This document shows, piece by piece, positions 43,178 through 55,890 of a stretch of DNA of 64,000 nucleotides. Positions within the stretch are counted from its first letter, which is position 1; each line of letters opens with the position of its first letter. The stretch spans positions 434,001-498,000 of the forward strand of contig NZ_JAGXBY010000003.1 in assembly GCF_018310345.1 (NCBI RefSeq), given 5' to 3'. Below the pieces are notes generated by a model. It had not been told where the DNA came from. It ran no database searches and saw only the letters and a program-made list of their open reading frames with translations. The position numbers and the translations under genes are program-made. The stretch comes from Ornithinibacillus massiliensis (GTDB lineage Bacteria > Bacillota > Bacilli > Bacillales > Amphibacillaceae).

Positions 43178-44014
43178 CTAAATCAATCCATATTTCCTAA
43201 AACTATTAAAAATACCATGCTCATCATGTGTATCCGTAATATCATCGGCTGCTTGCTTTAGAGCTTCTTTCGCATTTCCCACGGCAATTCCATGCTGGAC
43301 AAATTCAATCATTTCTAAATCATTCATTCCATCACCATAGCCAAATGTATCGTTTCTATCTAAATTTAAATACTCTAGTACTGTTGTGATGGCTGTCGCC
43401 TTATTAATGCCTGGGACCGATAATTCTCCACTATTCTGTCCAAACACAGGAACCGTACTCGATAGGACAGTGAATTTCGTGCCGAATTCCTTTCTAATGG
43501 TATCGATAGGAATAGCAGAACCGAGAAATGAAATCTTATTAATGTCCTCACGAATTAGACTTTCCCCTTCAATTAGTGCATGATAAAAGGGACGTATCCC
43601 TTTTTCTACTTCTTCCTTTGCATCAGGATTATCGATGAGGATTTCCTCAATAATCGTCTCAAGATGTTGTTTACAGTGCTTACTAGCAAATATGCCACCA
43701 TTTGATTCTAGGTAAAAGTCTATCTTGTGTTCATTAAAATAGTTTACGAGATGTGTGACATCCTCTTTTGCTACTGTTTTATGAAAAATGACCTGTTCCC
43801 CTATTTCAATATAGCCACCAGCAGCCCCTATAATCCCATCAAATCCAACTTCTAGTATTTCGGTGAAAAGCTCAGCTTTCGACCGACCAGTACAAATAAA
43901 AACAAGATGCCCATTCTTCCGAGCCTGTTGTACAGCAAGCTTGGCCGTTTCTGGAATAACACCGTTATCATTAACCAAGGTTCCATCAATATCCATAAAA
44001 ATAATTTTCCTCAT
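43178..44014 (-). CDS. Cof-type HAD phosphatase
   Basis: A 278-residue HAD IIB enzyme: motif I FMDIDGTLV, motif II CTGRS, motif IV GYGDGMNDLEMI. Such enzymes hydrolyse sugar phosphates and related metabolites. It follows another Cof-type gene by 13 bases at the end of the beta-glucoside operon, so it may remove accumulating sugar phosphates. The substrate is unknown. Confidence 0.88.
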   Translation of the reverse strand: MRKIIFMDIDGTLVNDNGVIPETAKLAVQQARKNGHLVFICTGRSKAELFTEILEVGFDGIIGAAGGYIEIGEQVIFHKTVAKEDVTHLVNYFNEHKIDFYLESNGGIFASKHCKQHLETIIEEILIDNPDAKEEVEKGIRPFYHALIEGESLIREDINKISFLGSAIPIDTIRKEFGTKFTVLSSTVPVFGQNSGELSVPGINKATAITTVLEYLNLDRNDTFGYGDGMNDLEMIEFVQHGIAVGNAKEALKQAADDITDTHDEHGIFNSFRKYGLI

Positions 44015-44027
44015 TTTATCAACCCTT

Positions 44028-44882
44028 CTAGTTACCTAACACATACTTATTCAGGGCGAAAGCAACCCCATTTTCGTCATTCGTTAGCGTAATAACGTCA
44101 CTATGCTTTTTCACTTCGTCACTCGCATTTCCCATGGCAACTGCTAGACCAGCAGTCTGAAACATCGAAATGTCATTACTTTCATCCCCAATCGCTACTG
44201 TATCTTCTAGTGGAATTTCAAAATATGTTGCCATATAGCTTAGCGCATTTCCCTTACTAGCGTGACGATGCATGATATCGAAGTATAAAGAAGTAGAAGC
44301 AATCGAAATATCATCTAGCTTATGGAGAAACGTTTCGATTCTCTCTTTTTGGTGCACATCTAGTGTAATGCCGAAAAATTTTTGTATCGTATTGGTCTCG
44401 TCCTTTATCAAATCCTCGATTTGCTTGAAATGTTTATGCCCGTATTCAAGGGGGAAGTTTTTGATTAATTCTAGATCGAATCCATCGTCAACATCATGTT
44501 TTCGTGTACTTGAAGAAAACATACTTTCTAATCGCTGCTCCCAGTCCAAAGGAGCAAACACACCCTTCTGTGTAGAAATCGTATAGGGAATGTATTCTTT
44601 ATCTAGTTCCTTTGCTATTTTATAGCATTGTTCTGGTTGCAGCTTGACCAAGTTAACTAGTTGACCGTCAATGTATAGAGACGCGCCATTGTTAGCTCCG
44701 ACATGGCAATGTAAACCATACTTTTCCAAACTAGGAAAAATCTCATTTGGTGCACGCCCTGATAGAACCATCACAATATGTCCTTGTTGTTGTGCCATTT
44801 GGATTGCTTTTCTATTCTCTTCACTAATATCCTTTTTCGAGTTAAACGTCGTTCCATCTAAATCAAGTGCAATTAATTTCAC
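44028..44882 (-). CDS. Cof-type HAD phosphatase
   Basis: A 284-residue HAD IIB enzyme: motif I ALDLDGTTF, motif II LSGRAP, motif IV AIGDESNDISMF. GTG at 44882 is the start, with AAAGGGGA six bases upstream; the longer reading starts inside the leader. It sits between the second GH1 gene and another Cof-type gene and is likely part of the same operon. Confidence 0.88.
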   Translation of the reverse strand: MKLIALDLDGTTFNSKKDISEENRKAIQMAQQQGHIVMVLSGRAPNEIFPSLEKYGLHCHVGANNGASLYIDGQLVNLVKLQPEQCYKIAKELDKEYIPYTISTQKGVFAPLDWEQRLESMFSSSTRKHDVDDGFDLELIKNFPLEYGHKHFKQIEDLIKDETNTIQKFFGITLDVHQKERIETFLHKLDDISIASTSLYFDIMHRHASKGNALSYMATYFEIPLEDTVAIGDESNDISMFQTAGLAVAMGNASDEVKKHSDVITLTNDENGVAFALNKYVLGN

Positions 44883-44955
44883 GTAAAAATCCCCTTTAAA
44901 AAATGGATAAGATTCCCTATACATGATAGGGGTCTTATCCGTTTATACTACCTGC

Positions 44956-46407
<1,452 letters not shown>

Positions 46408-46444
46408 TCAGAGAGAGGAAATCCCCTCCCTCATTTTATTATTT

Positions 46445-49851
<3,407 letters not shown>

Positions 49852-49914
49852 AATCGGCCACCTTCTCTTTCCCCTATTTTATTTTTGAAACTTCGGAATG
49901 TTCAATTTTATTTT

Positions 49915-50006
49915 GGTAAATAAAAAACCTGAACTAATTTGAAAACACGCATAGCTATCGTGTGTATCAAATTAATTCAGGTTATGCCCAAAATAGGTAA
50001 CATTCC
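49915..50006 (-). promoter_or_regulatory. RAT antiterminator and overlapping terminator
   Basis: On the minus strand the sequence GGAATGTTACCTATTTTGGG, continuing CATAACCTGA, resembles the ribonucleic antiterminator bound by LicT/SacY (plus coordinates about 49975-50006). It overlaps the 5' arm of a strong terminator: arms 49926-49941 and 49968-49983 (16 bp, one mismatch), then a T-run. Bound LicT would let transcription enter bglP. Confidence 0.9.
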
Positions 50007-50047
50007 TAAAATTATTATTAAATTAGTGTTAATTAATTAACAATTAC

Positions 50048-50096
50048 AATTTACCATGACTTTTAACCTAAGTCAACCATTTTTTAAACGTTTTCA
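50048..50096 (-). promoter_or_regulatory. bglP promoter with adjacent cre-like site
   Basis: On the minus strand TTGACT (plus 50071-50076) and TAAATT (50048-50053) are 17 bp apart. Immediately upstream, TGAAAACGTTTAAA (50083-50096) matches the cre consensus at 13 of 14 positions, so CcpA repression is likely. Confidence 0.75.
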
Positions 50097-50099
50097 TAG

Positions 50100-50948
50100 T
50101 TAGCCATTTTTTTGGCGATACGTAACACGGTGAATATGTACGGTTAAGTACATTTCTTCATCCTTCGATATTTCCCAATTAAATTCACTTTGAAGATAGG
50201 TTGCTATTTTTCTTGTGCATTGGTAAGCTTTCACATACTTTTGACGGATTTGTTCCACAAAGAAGTCATCAACAGTATCTTCCGTCTTTTCTTTCCGAAT
50301 AAAGCGGATGGAGAAGTATCTTAGATGAGTAAGAAAGCGTTCATAGTTAATGGAGTCCTCATCTAATTCCATTTGATAGGTATATTTCACAATATTAAGA
50401 ATATTATTGACCATCTCCGTTACAAGGATAGCAGTTTCCATATTTTCTCCGGAAATTTCGCTATTAACTAAGTGCAAGGCAATCGAAGCCGCCTCATCTT
50501 CATCCAGACGTATCTTCGTTTCTTCTTCAATAAAATCAATAGCCTTTAAACCGATTTCATATTCTTGCTTATAATTTTTACGAATTTCGTATAATAAAGC
50601 ATTTTTAAGACGTATTCCTTGATTATGACGACTAATCGCAAAGCTTATATGGTCGGTTAAGGCAACATACAAATATTCGTCCAGTTTATATGGGAGTTTA
50701 GACTGGGCATATTGCAGTATTTCATATGCAATGTCCAAGTATTTTTCTGATGTATGCTTTAACAATTGATCTAGCTTCTCGGAAATACCTGTGTTTTGAA
50801 GTACAAAGGTTTTTTCCACTTTTGACGGATCAATGGATTGCCCGACCTTTTTCTGAAAAGCAAGTCCTTTGCCCATCACGACCAATTCTTCCTTTTGGTC
50901 ATTTTCCGTTATCACGACATTATTATTCAATACTTTTGTAATTTTCAT
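50100..50948 (-). CDS. licT: LicT/BglG-family transcriptional antiterminator
   Basis: A 282-residue antiterminator: N-terminal RNA-binding CAT domain (1-55: MKITKVLNNNVVITENDQKEELVVMGKGLAFQKKVGQ), PRD1 (about 65-165) with LTDHISFAI and PRD2 (about 170-280) with ALHLVNSE and YLTVHIHRV, each with regulatory His residues. EIIBCA would phosphorylate PRD1 without substrate and HPr would activate PRD2. It is transcribed just ahead of the RAT and bglP. The symbol is by similarity. Confidence 0.92.
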   Translation of the reverse strand: MKITKVLNNNVVITENDQKEELVVMGKGLAFQKKVGQSIDPSKVEKTFVLQNTGISEKLDQLLKHTSEKYLDIAYEILQYAQSKLPYKLDEYLYVALTDHISFAISRHNQGIRLKNALLYEIRKNYKQEYEIGLKAIDFIEEETKIRLDEDEAASIALHLVNSEISGENMETAILVTEMVNNILNIVKYTYQMELDEDSINYERFLTHLRYFSIRFIRKEKTEDTVDDFFVEQIRQKYVKAYQCTRKIATYLQSEFNWEISKDEEMYLTVHIHRVTYRQKNG

Positions 50949-51042
50949 CGAAACTATGACTCCTTAATGAGATAGCATAATTGATTTTTACCATACATCA
51001 AAGTTATTAGTCAAAGCAAATGATAAGACATTCCTAATAGAA

Positions 51043-51071
51043 AAAGTGCTCGGCTTTACGCCAAGCACTCC
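51043..51071 (-). terminator. Terminator of the sspO unit
   Basis: AGTGCTTGGC / GCCGAGCACT pair around GTAAA; on the minus strand TTTTTCT follows. Confidence 0.85.
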
Positions 51072-51073
51072 CA

Positions 51074-51286
51074 CTAATATTCAAACCGCTTATCTCGGTG
51101 CATTTCCTCAAATCGCTTCATTTTCTCATCCTTAATTTGATTGAAGGAAGCGAGGGCATTTCGATTAATATTGGTAGTCATTCCCACTTGGGAGGTCATC
51201 CCAATTTGTGTACCATATGATTGGTATAGCAAATTTTCTAGTTTCCCATCGTAATGTGGTATGGATTCCGTATAACGACGTGGCAT
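51074..51286 (-). CDS. Small protein downstream of sspO, probably spore-related
   Basis: A 70-residue polar protein, MPRRYTESIPHYDGKLENLLYQS..., with Met/Gly/Thr-rich QIGMTSQVGMTTNIN and a basic C-terminus. I do not recognise the family. GGAG before ATG and 12 bases from the sspO stop indicate co-transcription in the forespore. Placement suggests a spore function. Confidence 0.68.
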   Translation of the reverse strand: MPRRYTESIPHYDGKLENLLYQSYGTQIGMTSQVGMTTNINRNALASFNQIKDEKMKRFEEMHRDKRFEY

Positions 51287-51298
51287 GTAATTACTCCT

Positions 51299-51448
51299 TT
51301 ATTGACGCTTTTTAGTCTTTTTATTGTTATACTTCTCATTCGGTGTCAGTGGCTCATTAGCAAACTCATGATCGAACTGCTTCGATAGCTTCTTTCTTGC
51401 TGCCTGCTCATCACTAAAACCACCACTACTTAGCTTCTTCTTGCTCAT
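51299..51448 (-). CDS. sspO: Small acid-soluble spore protein O
   Basis: A 49-residue protein ending in EFANEPLTPNEKYNNKKTKKRQ, which closely resembles the C-terminus of SspO (CotK) in Bacillus subtilis. It is a minor spore-core protein made in the forespore under sigma-G. GGAGGTG before the ATG at 51448 fixes the start; longer readings would contain that site. It is direct evidence for an endospore former. Confidence 0.88.
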   Translation of the reverse strand: MSKKKLSSGGFSDEQAARKKLSKQFDHEFANEPLTPNEKYNNKKTKKRQ

Positions 51449-51540
51449 AAGAACACCTCCACGTTTAGTTTTTACATGTTGCAGCAAATTATGAATCCTC
51501 CGTTAGGAACAAAAAATAAATCGCTACTAAATTACAAACA

Positions 51541-51580
51541 AGCGGCTACGTTCAGGTCATAAAACCTGAACGTAGCCGCT
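51541..51580 (-). terminator. Strong terminator of the hybrid kinase gene
   Basis: Perfect 17-bp arms (51541-51557 and 51564-51580) with a six-base loop. On the minus strand TTGTTTGTAATTT follows. Confidence 0.85.
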
Positions 51581-51585
51581 TTTCA

Positions 51586-54579
51586 TCATAGTTTAATTCG
51601 AATAATTATTTTCGTTCCTTTACCTTCACTACTGATTAACTCAAAGGTAGTATTTTTAATTAATTTCATTTTTTCATATGGATTTTTAAAGCCTAATCTG
51701 TTACTACTACCGTAAAGCAATTCTGCTTGTATTTCCTCTGGAATGCCTATCCCATCATCTTCGACTATAATGAGGACTATTCCATCCTCTCGCTTCACAG
51801 TGAAAGTTAGGGTTCCACCTAGGTTTTGTTTGGAAATTCCATGAGTAATGGCATTTTCAACTAATGGTTGAATCGTCATCGTTGGAATCATCATATCGAT
51901 TTCCTCATCTATGTCATAGATAACCTGTAGTCGGTCCCCAAACCGAAGCTTCTCTATTGCTACATACGATTGAACAAATTCAATTTCATTAGCTAACGGA
52001 ATTAGCTCCTGGTGGATTTGAGAATCTAATTTCGAGCGGAAATAGATGGACAAATGCTCCAAGGCCTCACGAGATTTCTCTGGATTTTCATAGCTCAATG
52101 CGATTATGGTATTCAACGTATTATAAAGAAAATGTGGAGCTATTTGTCCCCTGTAATATTTCAATTCACTTTGGATACTCTCACGAAATGAATCTTTAAT
52201 TAATAATAACGATTGAACTCTTGAAATAAATTCCCTCATTTCCACTGGCTTCGCTATCACGTCATTCGCACCTAATTGAATATAATACGGCATATTTTGA
52301 CCTGTAACAGATAACATTAATATCGGTAATTCTGCTAACGCATATTCATCTCGAATTTGCTTTGTTAATTTTTGACCTACTCCGTCCTGAGCCACTCCGT
52401 CAATGATTGCTAAATCAATTGCTTCCTGCTTGAAGAACGTATACGCATCACTACTATTCGTACACCCAATAACTGAATAACCATTCTTCACCAGCACTTT
52501 CATCATATAGCGAAGATGCTGATGATCATGGTCTAACAGGAGTATGATTTTCGATTGTTGCTGTTGATACTGTTTTATCGGGTAGCGATCTTCCTCAGTG
52601 GATTCATAGGTAACAGATGCGGCTACTTCTTGAGCCTGATAGACTGGTAAAGAAAATGTAAAACATGATCCTTTATCCGGAGTAGAGTGAACCGAAATTT
52701 CTCCATCCATTAATTCCACTATTTTTTTCGTAATACTCAAGCCCAACCCTAAATTTTGTTGCTGCATACGGTTCGGCTGTGCTATTTGGAAGAAGCTCTC
52801 AAAAATTTGCTCCTGATATTGCTCTTCTATCCCAATCCCAGTATCTGCAATCGATACAAAGACCTTATCTGCTTTATAGATGGCAGATATCGTTATCGTT
52901 CCTTCTTCCGTATAGGTAATCGCATTTTGTAAAAGTTGAAAGACGATTTGCCGTAACCCATTTTCGTCCGCTAATACATAGGGTAAATCATGGGCTAGTT
53001 GATTTTTTATGATAATCCGATTTTGGACCCCTAGAAAATACTTCTGTTCCTCTACTATCTCATTGATAACATCTAACCGAATCGGCTTTACATCCAGATT
53101 CAAATGCTCATATTCCCCACGTAAAATATTAAAATCATCCACTAATTTACGTAAACGTTTGCTGGCATAATGCATTCGATAAACTAGATCATACTGGTCT
53201 TTTTTTAATGGACCGTTATTTCCCTCTATCAATGCATTCGTATCCTGGGTAATCTGAAATATGGGCTTCTTCAACTCTTCTGTAGTCTTAGCTAAGAATT
53301 GATCCTTGAATTGCCCTAACACTAGTAATTCCTTCGACAGATTATCGATTTTCTCATAGGATAACTTCCTACGATAGCCGATAAAGAATGAAAACGTCAT
53401 GGTCATCATTAAAAATAAGAACACCGGAATCTGATCTACTTTAATTTGGAATAGCAACTCCAATGCTAAAGTAGCACCATAAGCTGAGAAACAGGTAGTC
53501 GCGACTAATAGATATTCAGATCCCTCTACCTTTTGCCGGAAAGCCTTTATGATCATGACAATAATGTAAATAAACACAATCGAAAGTACGGCGATATAGG
53601 TACATTGTACGATGAACGATAATTCCTTCAAATAGTTAGTCGACTTGGGAATTCCAAAGTAAATAGTTTGAATTAGAAGAATCCACTTCATCCATTTCAC
53701 TAACCGAGGTGACGTATTAAAATGAAAGGTATGTCGAATGAATAAAAAGAAAAATAGAACAGATAGACTAATGAAAGACAATTGAATACTTAATAACACT
53801 TTCATTGGAATGTCTGGATAAAATAAATATAATAGCTTTTCATTCTGTGTGGATACATAAATACCTTGTAAGAAACAAAAGATAGAGAAATACAATTCGT
53901 TACGAGCGTTTTTATTCAGTAAAAATTGAAATAGAAAGATAATACCTAGTAAGAGATAACCAGCTACAACAACACCATCAAAGAACTTACCTTTAGCAGA
54001 ATTAGCGTATACTGGGTCTACTTTACCAAACAATATAGATTTTACTATTCCGCCATTTTTTATCACGGAGGAATTCGCAACATGGACCACTATATCCAAT
54101 TGGTGATTTTCACTCTTCCCACGAACAATATATTTTCCCTCACGATATTCATATTGCCCCCGATTCGATGCAGGTGTACCTAGGCCGCCCACTAACTCAC
54201 CGTTTATATATATTTGACTTGCATGTCGGATGGACTGGACACTGATAGCATACTCATCCTCCTCCGGTACCGTAACAACCAACCGATACGACCCGACATT
54301 AATTCTATCGTCCAAATTATTAAAATAATCATCCCAGATAGAAGGAACCTTAATAAATTCAGGATCACTAGAAAGACTATCAATAGGATTTAAAAAAACA
54401 TCCTTATAAAACTCCCACTCCCCATCTAACTGGATGATGCCATGACCATCCCAGTCACTTAAATCTAATTTTCCATTCTCAAATTGTTGCGTACTTTTCC
54501 CATTAACATTCATAAAAAGCAACATAACCGTGACGATAACAATGGCACTAGCTATCATAATCGAAGCTTTTTGCCTCAT
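51586..54579 (-). CDS. 7TM-DISM hybrid sensor kinase with HisKA-like, REC and LytS-type modules
   Basis: A 997-residue sensor. N-terminal helix, extracellular jelly-roll (about 30-180, with WDGHGIIQLDGEWEFYKD, IKVPSIWDDY, YINGELVGGLGTPA), seven helices (about 190-395), then a HisKA-like segment, HATPase (LLQNAITYT, DTGIGI, NLGLGLSITKKI), REC (Asp in LAIIDG, Lys in VIAKPV), and a second kinase module with the LytS His in QIAPHFLYNTLN and another HATPase. In the first HisKA the expected SHELRTP reads TEELKKP, so the phospho-acceptor His is replaced by Glu. It is divergent from a SARP-type regulator, its likely partner. ATG at 54579 follows AAGGATG. Confidence 0.9.
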   Translation of the reverse strand: MRQKASIMIASAIVIVTVMLLFMNVNGKSTQQFENGKLDLSDWDGHGIIQLDGEWEFYKDVFLNPIDSLSSDPEFIKVPSIWDDYFNNLDDRINVGSYRLVVTVPEEDEYAISVQSIRHASQIYINGELVGGLGTPASNRGQYEYREGKYIVRGKSENHQLDIVVHVANSSVIKNGGIVKSILFGKVDPVYANSAKGKFFDGVVVAGYLLLGIIFLFQFLLNKNARNELYFSIFCFLQGIYVSTQNEKLLYLFYPDIPMKVLLSIQLSFISLSVLFFFLFIRHTFHFNTSPRLVKWMKWILLIQTIYFGIPKSTNYLKELSFIVQCTYIAVLSIVFIYIIVMIIKAFRQKVEGSEYLLVATTCFSAYGATLALELLFQIKVDQIPVFLFLMMTMTFSFFIGYRRKLSYEKIDNLSKELLVLGQFKDQFLAKTTEELKKPIFQITQDTNALIEGNNGPLKKDQYDLVYRMHYASKRLRKLVDDFNILRGEYEHLNLDVKPIRLDVINEIVEEQKYFLGVQNRIIIKNQLAHDLPYVLADENGLRQIVFQLLQNAITYTEEGTITISAIYKADKVFVSIADTGIGIEEQYQEQIFESFFQIAQPNRMQQQNLGLGLSITKKIVELMDGEISVHSTPDKGSCFTFSLPVYQAQEVAASVTYESTEEDRYPIKQYQQQQSKIILLLDHDHQHLRYMMKVLVKNGYSVIGCTNSSDAYTFFKQEAIDLAIIDGVAQDGVGQKLTKQIRDEYALAELPILMLSVTGQNMPYYIQLGANDVIAKPVEMREFISRVQSLLLIKDSFRESIQSELKYYRGQIAPHFLYNTLNTIIALSYENPEKSREALEHLSIYFRSKLDSQIHQELIPLANEIEFVQSYVAIEKLRFGDRLQVIYDIDEEIDMMIPTMTIQPLVENAITHGISKQNLGGTLTFTVKREDGIVLIIVEDDGIGIPEEIQAELLYGSSNRLGFKNPYEKMKLIKNTTFELISSEGKGTKIIIRIKL

Positions 54580-54607
54580 AAGCAACATCCTTTTTCAAAA
54601 AACATTT

Positions 54608-54662
54608 CATTTTTCAACATTTATTATGTATATTAATCAATATACATCATTTTTTAACATTT
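54608..54662. promoter_or_regulatory. Direct repeats and palindrome in the kinase/regulator intergenic region
   Basis: CATTTTTCAACATTT (54608-54622) and CATTTTTTAACATTT (54648-54662) form a 15-bp direct repeat, 40 bp apart. Between them ATGTATATT-AATC-AATATACAT (54626-54647) is a perfect 9-bp dyad. SARP-type regulators usually bind direct repeats, so these are candidate operators. Confidence 0.6.
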
Positions 54663-54692
54663 GGGTGAATAACTAACAAAGGATGATTTGGT

Positions 54693-55814
54693 TTGATACG
54701 CGCCATATTAGTTGATGATGAGGAATTATCTCTCATTCCAATCATAGAAAAACTAAAACAGTACGAGGAAATTGAAATCGTAAAAACATATACTGAGCCA
54801 ACTCAAGTCCTCCAAGACTTGAAAGCTCTTTCATTCGATGTCGTATTTGTCGATATCGAGATGAAGAAGATGGACGGAATAACCCTTTCCAAGGAAATAC
54901 TAGCTATTCATTCGAATGTTCAAATTGTATTTGTGACAGCTCATTCTGAATATGCCATACAAGCTTTTGAGCTTAATTCCATCGATTACTTATTAAAACC
55001 TGTTACAACCAAACGATTGGATAATACCATTCATCGACTAAAGCAGCATCATCTGCTTATTTCAAATCAAGTGGTAAACCAAACTCACCAGAATCAGCTT
55101 ATTGTCAAGTGTTTTGGAGAGCTGGTTGTGTATTACAACGATCATCCTGTCTCATTTAAAACAGCCAAGGTGAAAGAACTCTTCGCCTTTTTCATCACCT
55201 ATCGAAACACTTATATTCATCGAGACGTTATGATTGAGAAATTATGGCCAAATCACGATTATAAAAAATCAAAGATACATTTACACACTTGTCTTTCCCA
55301 TTTAAGAAAAATGCTAGAACAACTAGATCCTACTGGAGATATTAACTTTAAGGATCAGCATTATTGTTTAAGGATCCAACTAAAATCCTGTGATGCCTAT
55401 GAATTATATGATGTAGTAGATAATTTAGGGCGTGTCGACGAATCAAACATTACGAAATTAGAAAAGGCAGTACACTTATATCAAGAACCTTATCTAGAAT
55501 TGAATGGATACGAATGGGCATATGAAAAAACCCAGGAATATCATCACATCATCATGCAATTACTCAACGAAATTATCCAATATTATGAAGAAAAAGATTT
55601 AACGAAAGCACTTTATTACTTACAGTTTCAGCGTAAGATAGAGCCTTATTTAGATGAAAATATTAAGAAGAGCATGGAAATCCTTCTCAAGCAAAATAAT
55701 CGTTCTGAAGCGATAAAGCTATATTTTGATTATTGTAAGTTAATGGCTGAGGAGTTAGGTCTAGATCCCTCTGATTCGATAAAGAAAGTCTACGATTCTT
55801 TATTAACTAGTTAA
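54693..55814 (+). CDS. SARP-type response regulator (REC, wHTH, BTAD)
   Basis: A 373-residue regulator. Receiver (1-125) with DDEE, phospho-Asp in VVFVDIEMKKMDG and Lys in YLLKPV; an OmpR-like winged helix (about 130-225: IVKCFGELVVYYNDHPVSFKTAKVKELFAFFI, HRDVMIEKLWPN); and a bacterial transcriptional activation domain (about 235-370). TTG at 54693 has AAGGATG seven bases upstream. It is transcribed away from the hybrid kinase gene and convergent with the exopolysaccharide operon, which it may control. Confidence 0.9.
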   Translation: MIRAILVDDEELSLIPIIEKLKQYEEIEIVKTYTEPTQVLQDLKALSFDVVFVDIEMKKMDGITLSKEILAIHSNVQIVFVTAHSEYAIQAFELNSIDYLLKPVTTKRLDNTIHRLKQHHLLISNQVVNQTHQNQLIVKCFGELVVYYNDHPVSFKTAKVKELFAFFITYRNTYIHRDVMIEKLWPNHDYKKSKIHLHTCLSHLRKMLEQLDPTGDINFKDQHYCLRIQLKSCDAYELYDVVDNLGRVDESNITKLEKAVHLYQEPYLELNGYEWAYEKTQEYHHIIMQLLNEIIQYYEEKDLTKALYYLQFQRKIEPYLDENIKKSMEILLKQNNRSEAIKLYFDYCKLMAEELGLDPSDSIKKVYDSLLTS

Positions 55815-55860
55815 TAGCAAATTGCTAGTGAATCATACAACATACACTAGCAATTTGCTA
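55815..55860. terminator. Nested palindrome between convergent genes
   Basis: Perfect 16-bp arms (55815-55830 and 55845-55860), 14-base loop. Each arm contains its own palindrome TAGCAA-A-TTGCTA, so alternative small hairpins can form. No T-run. Confidence 0.7.
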
Positions 55861-55890
55861 CATTCCTATGATAAAAATGATCCTCTTCTC

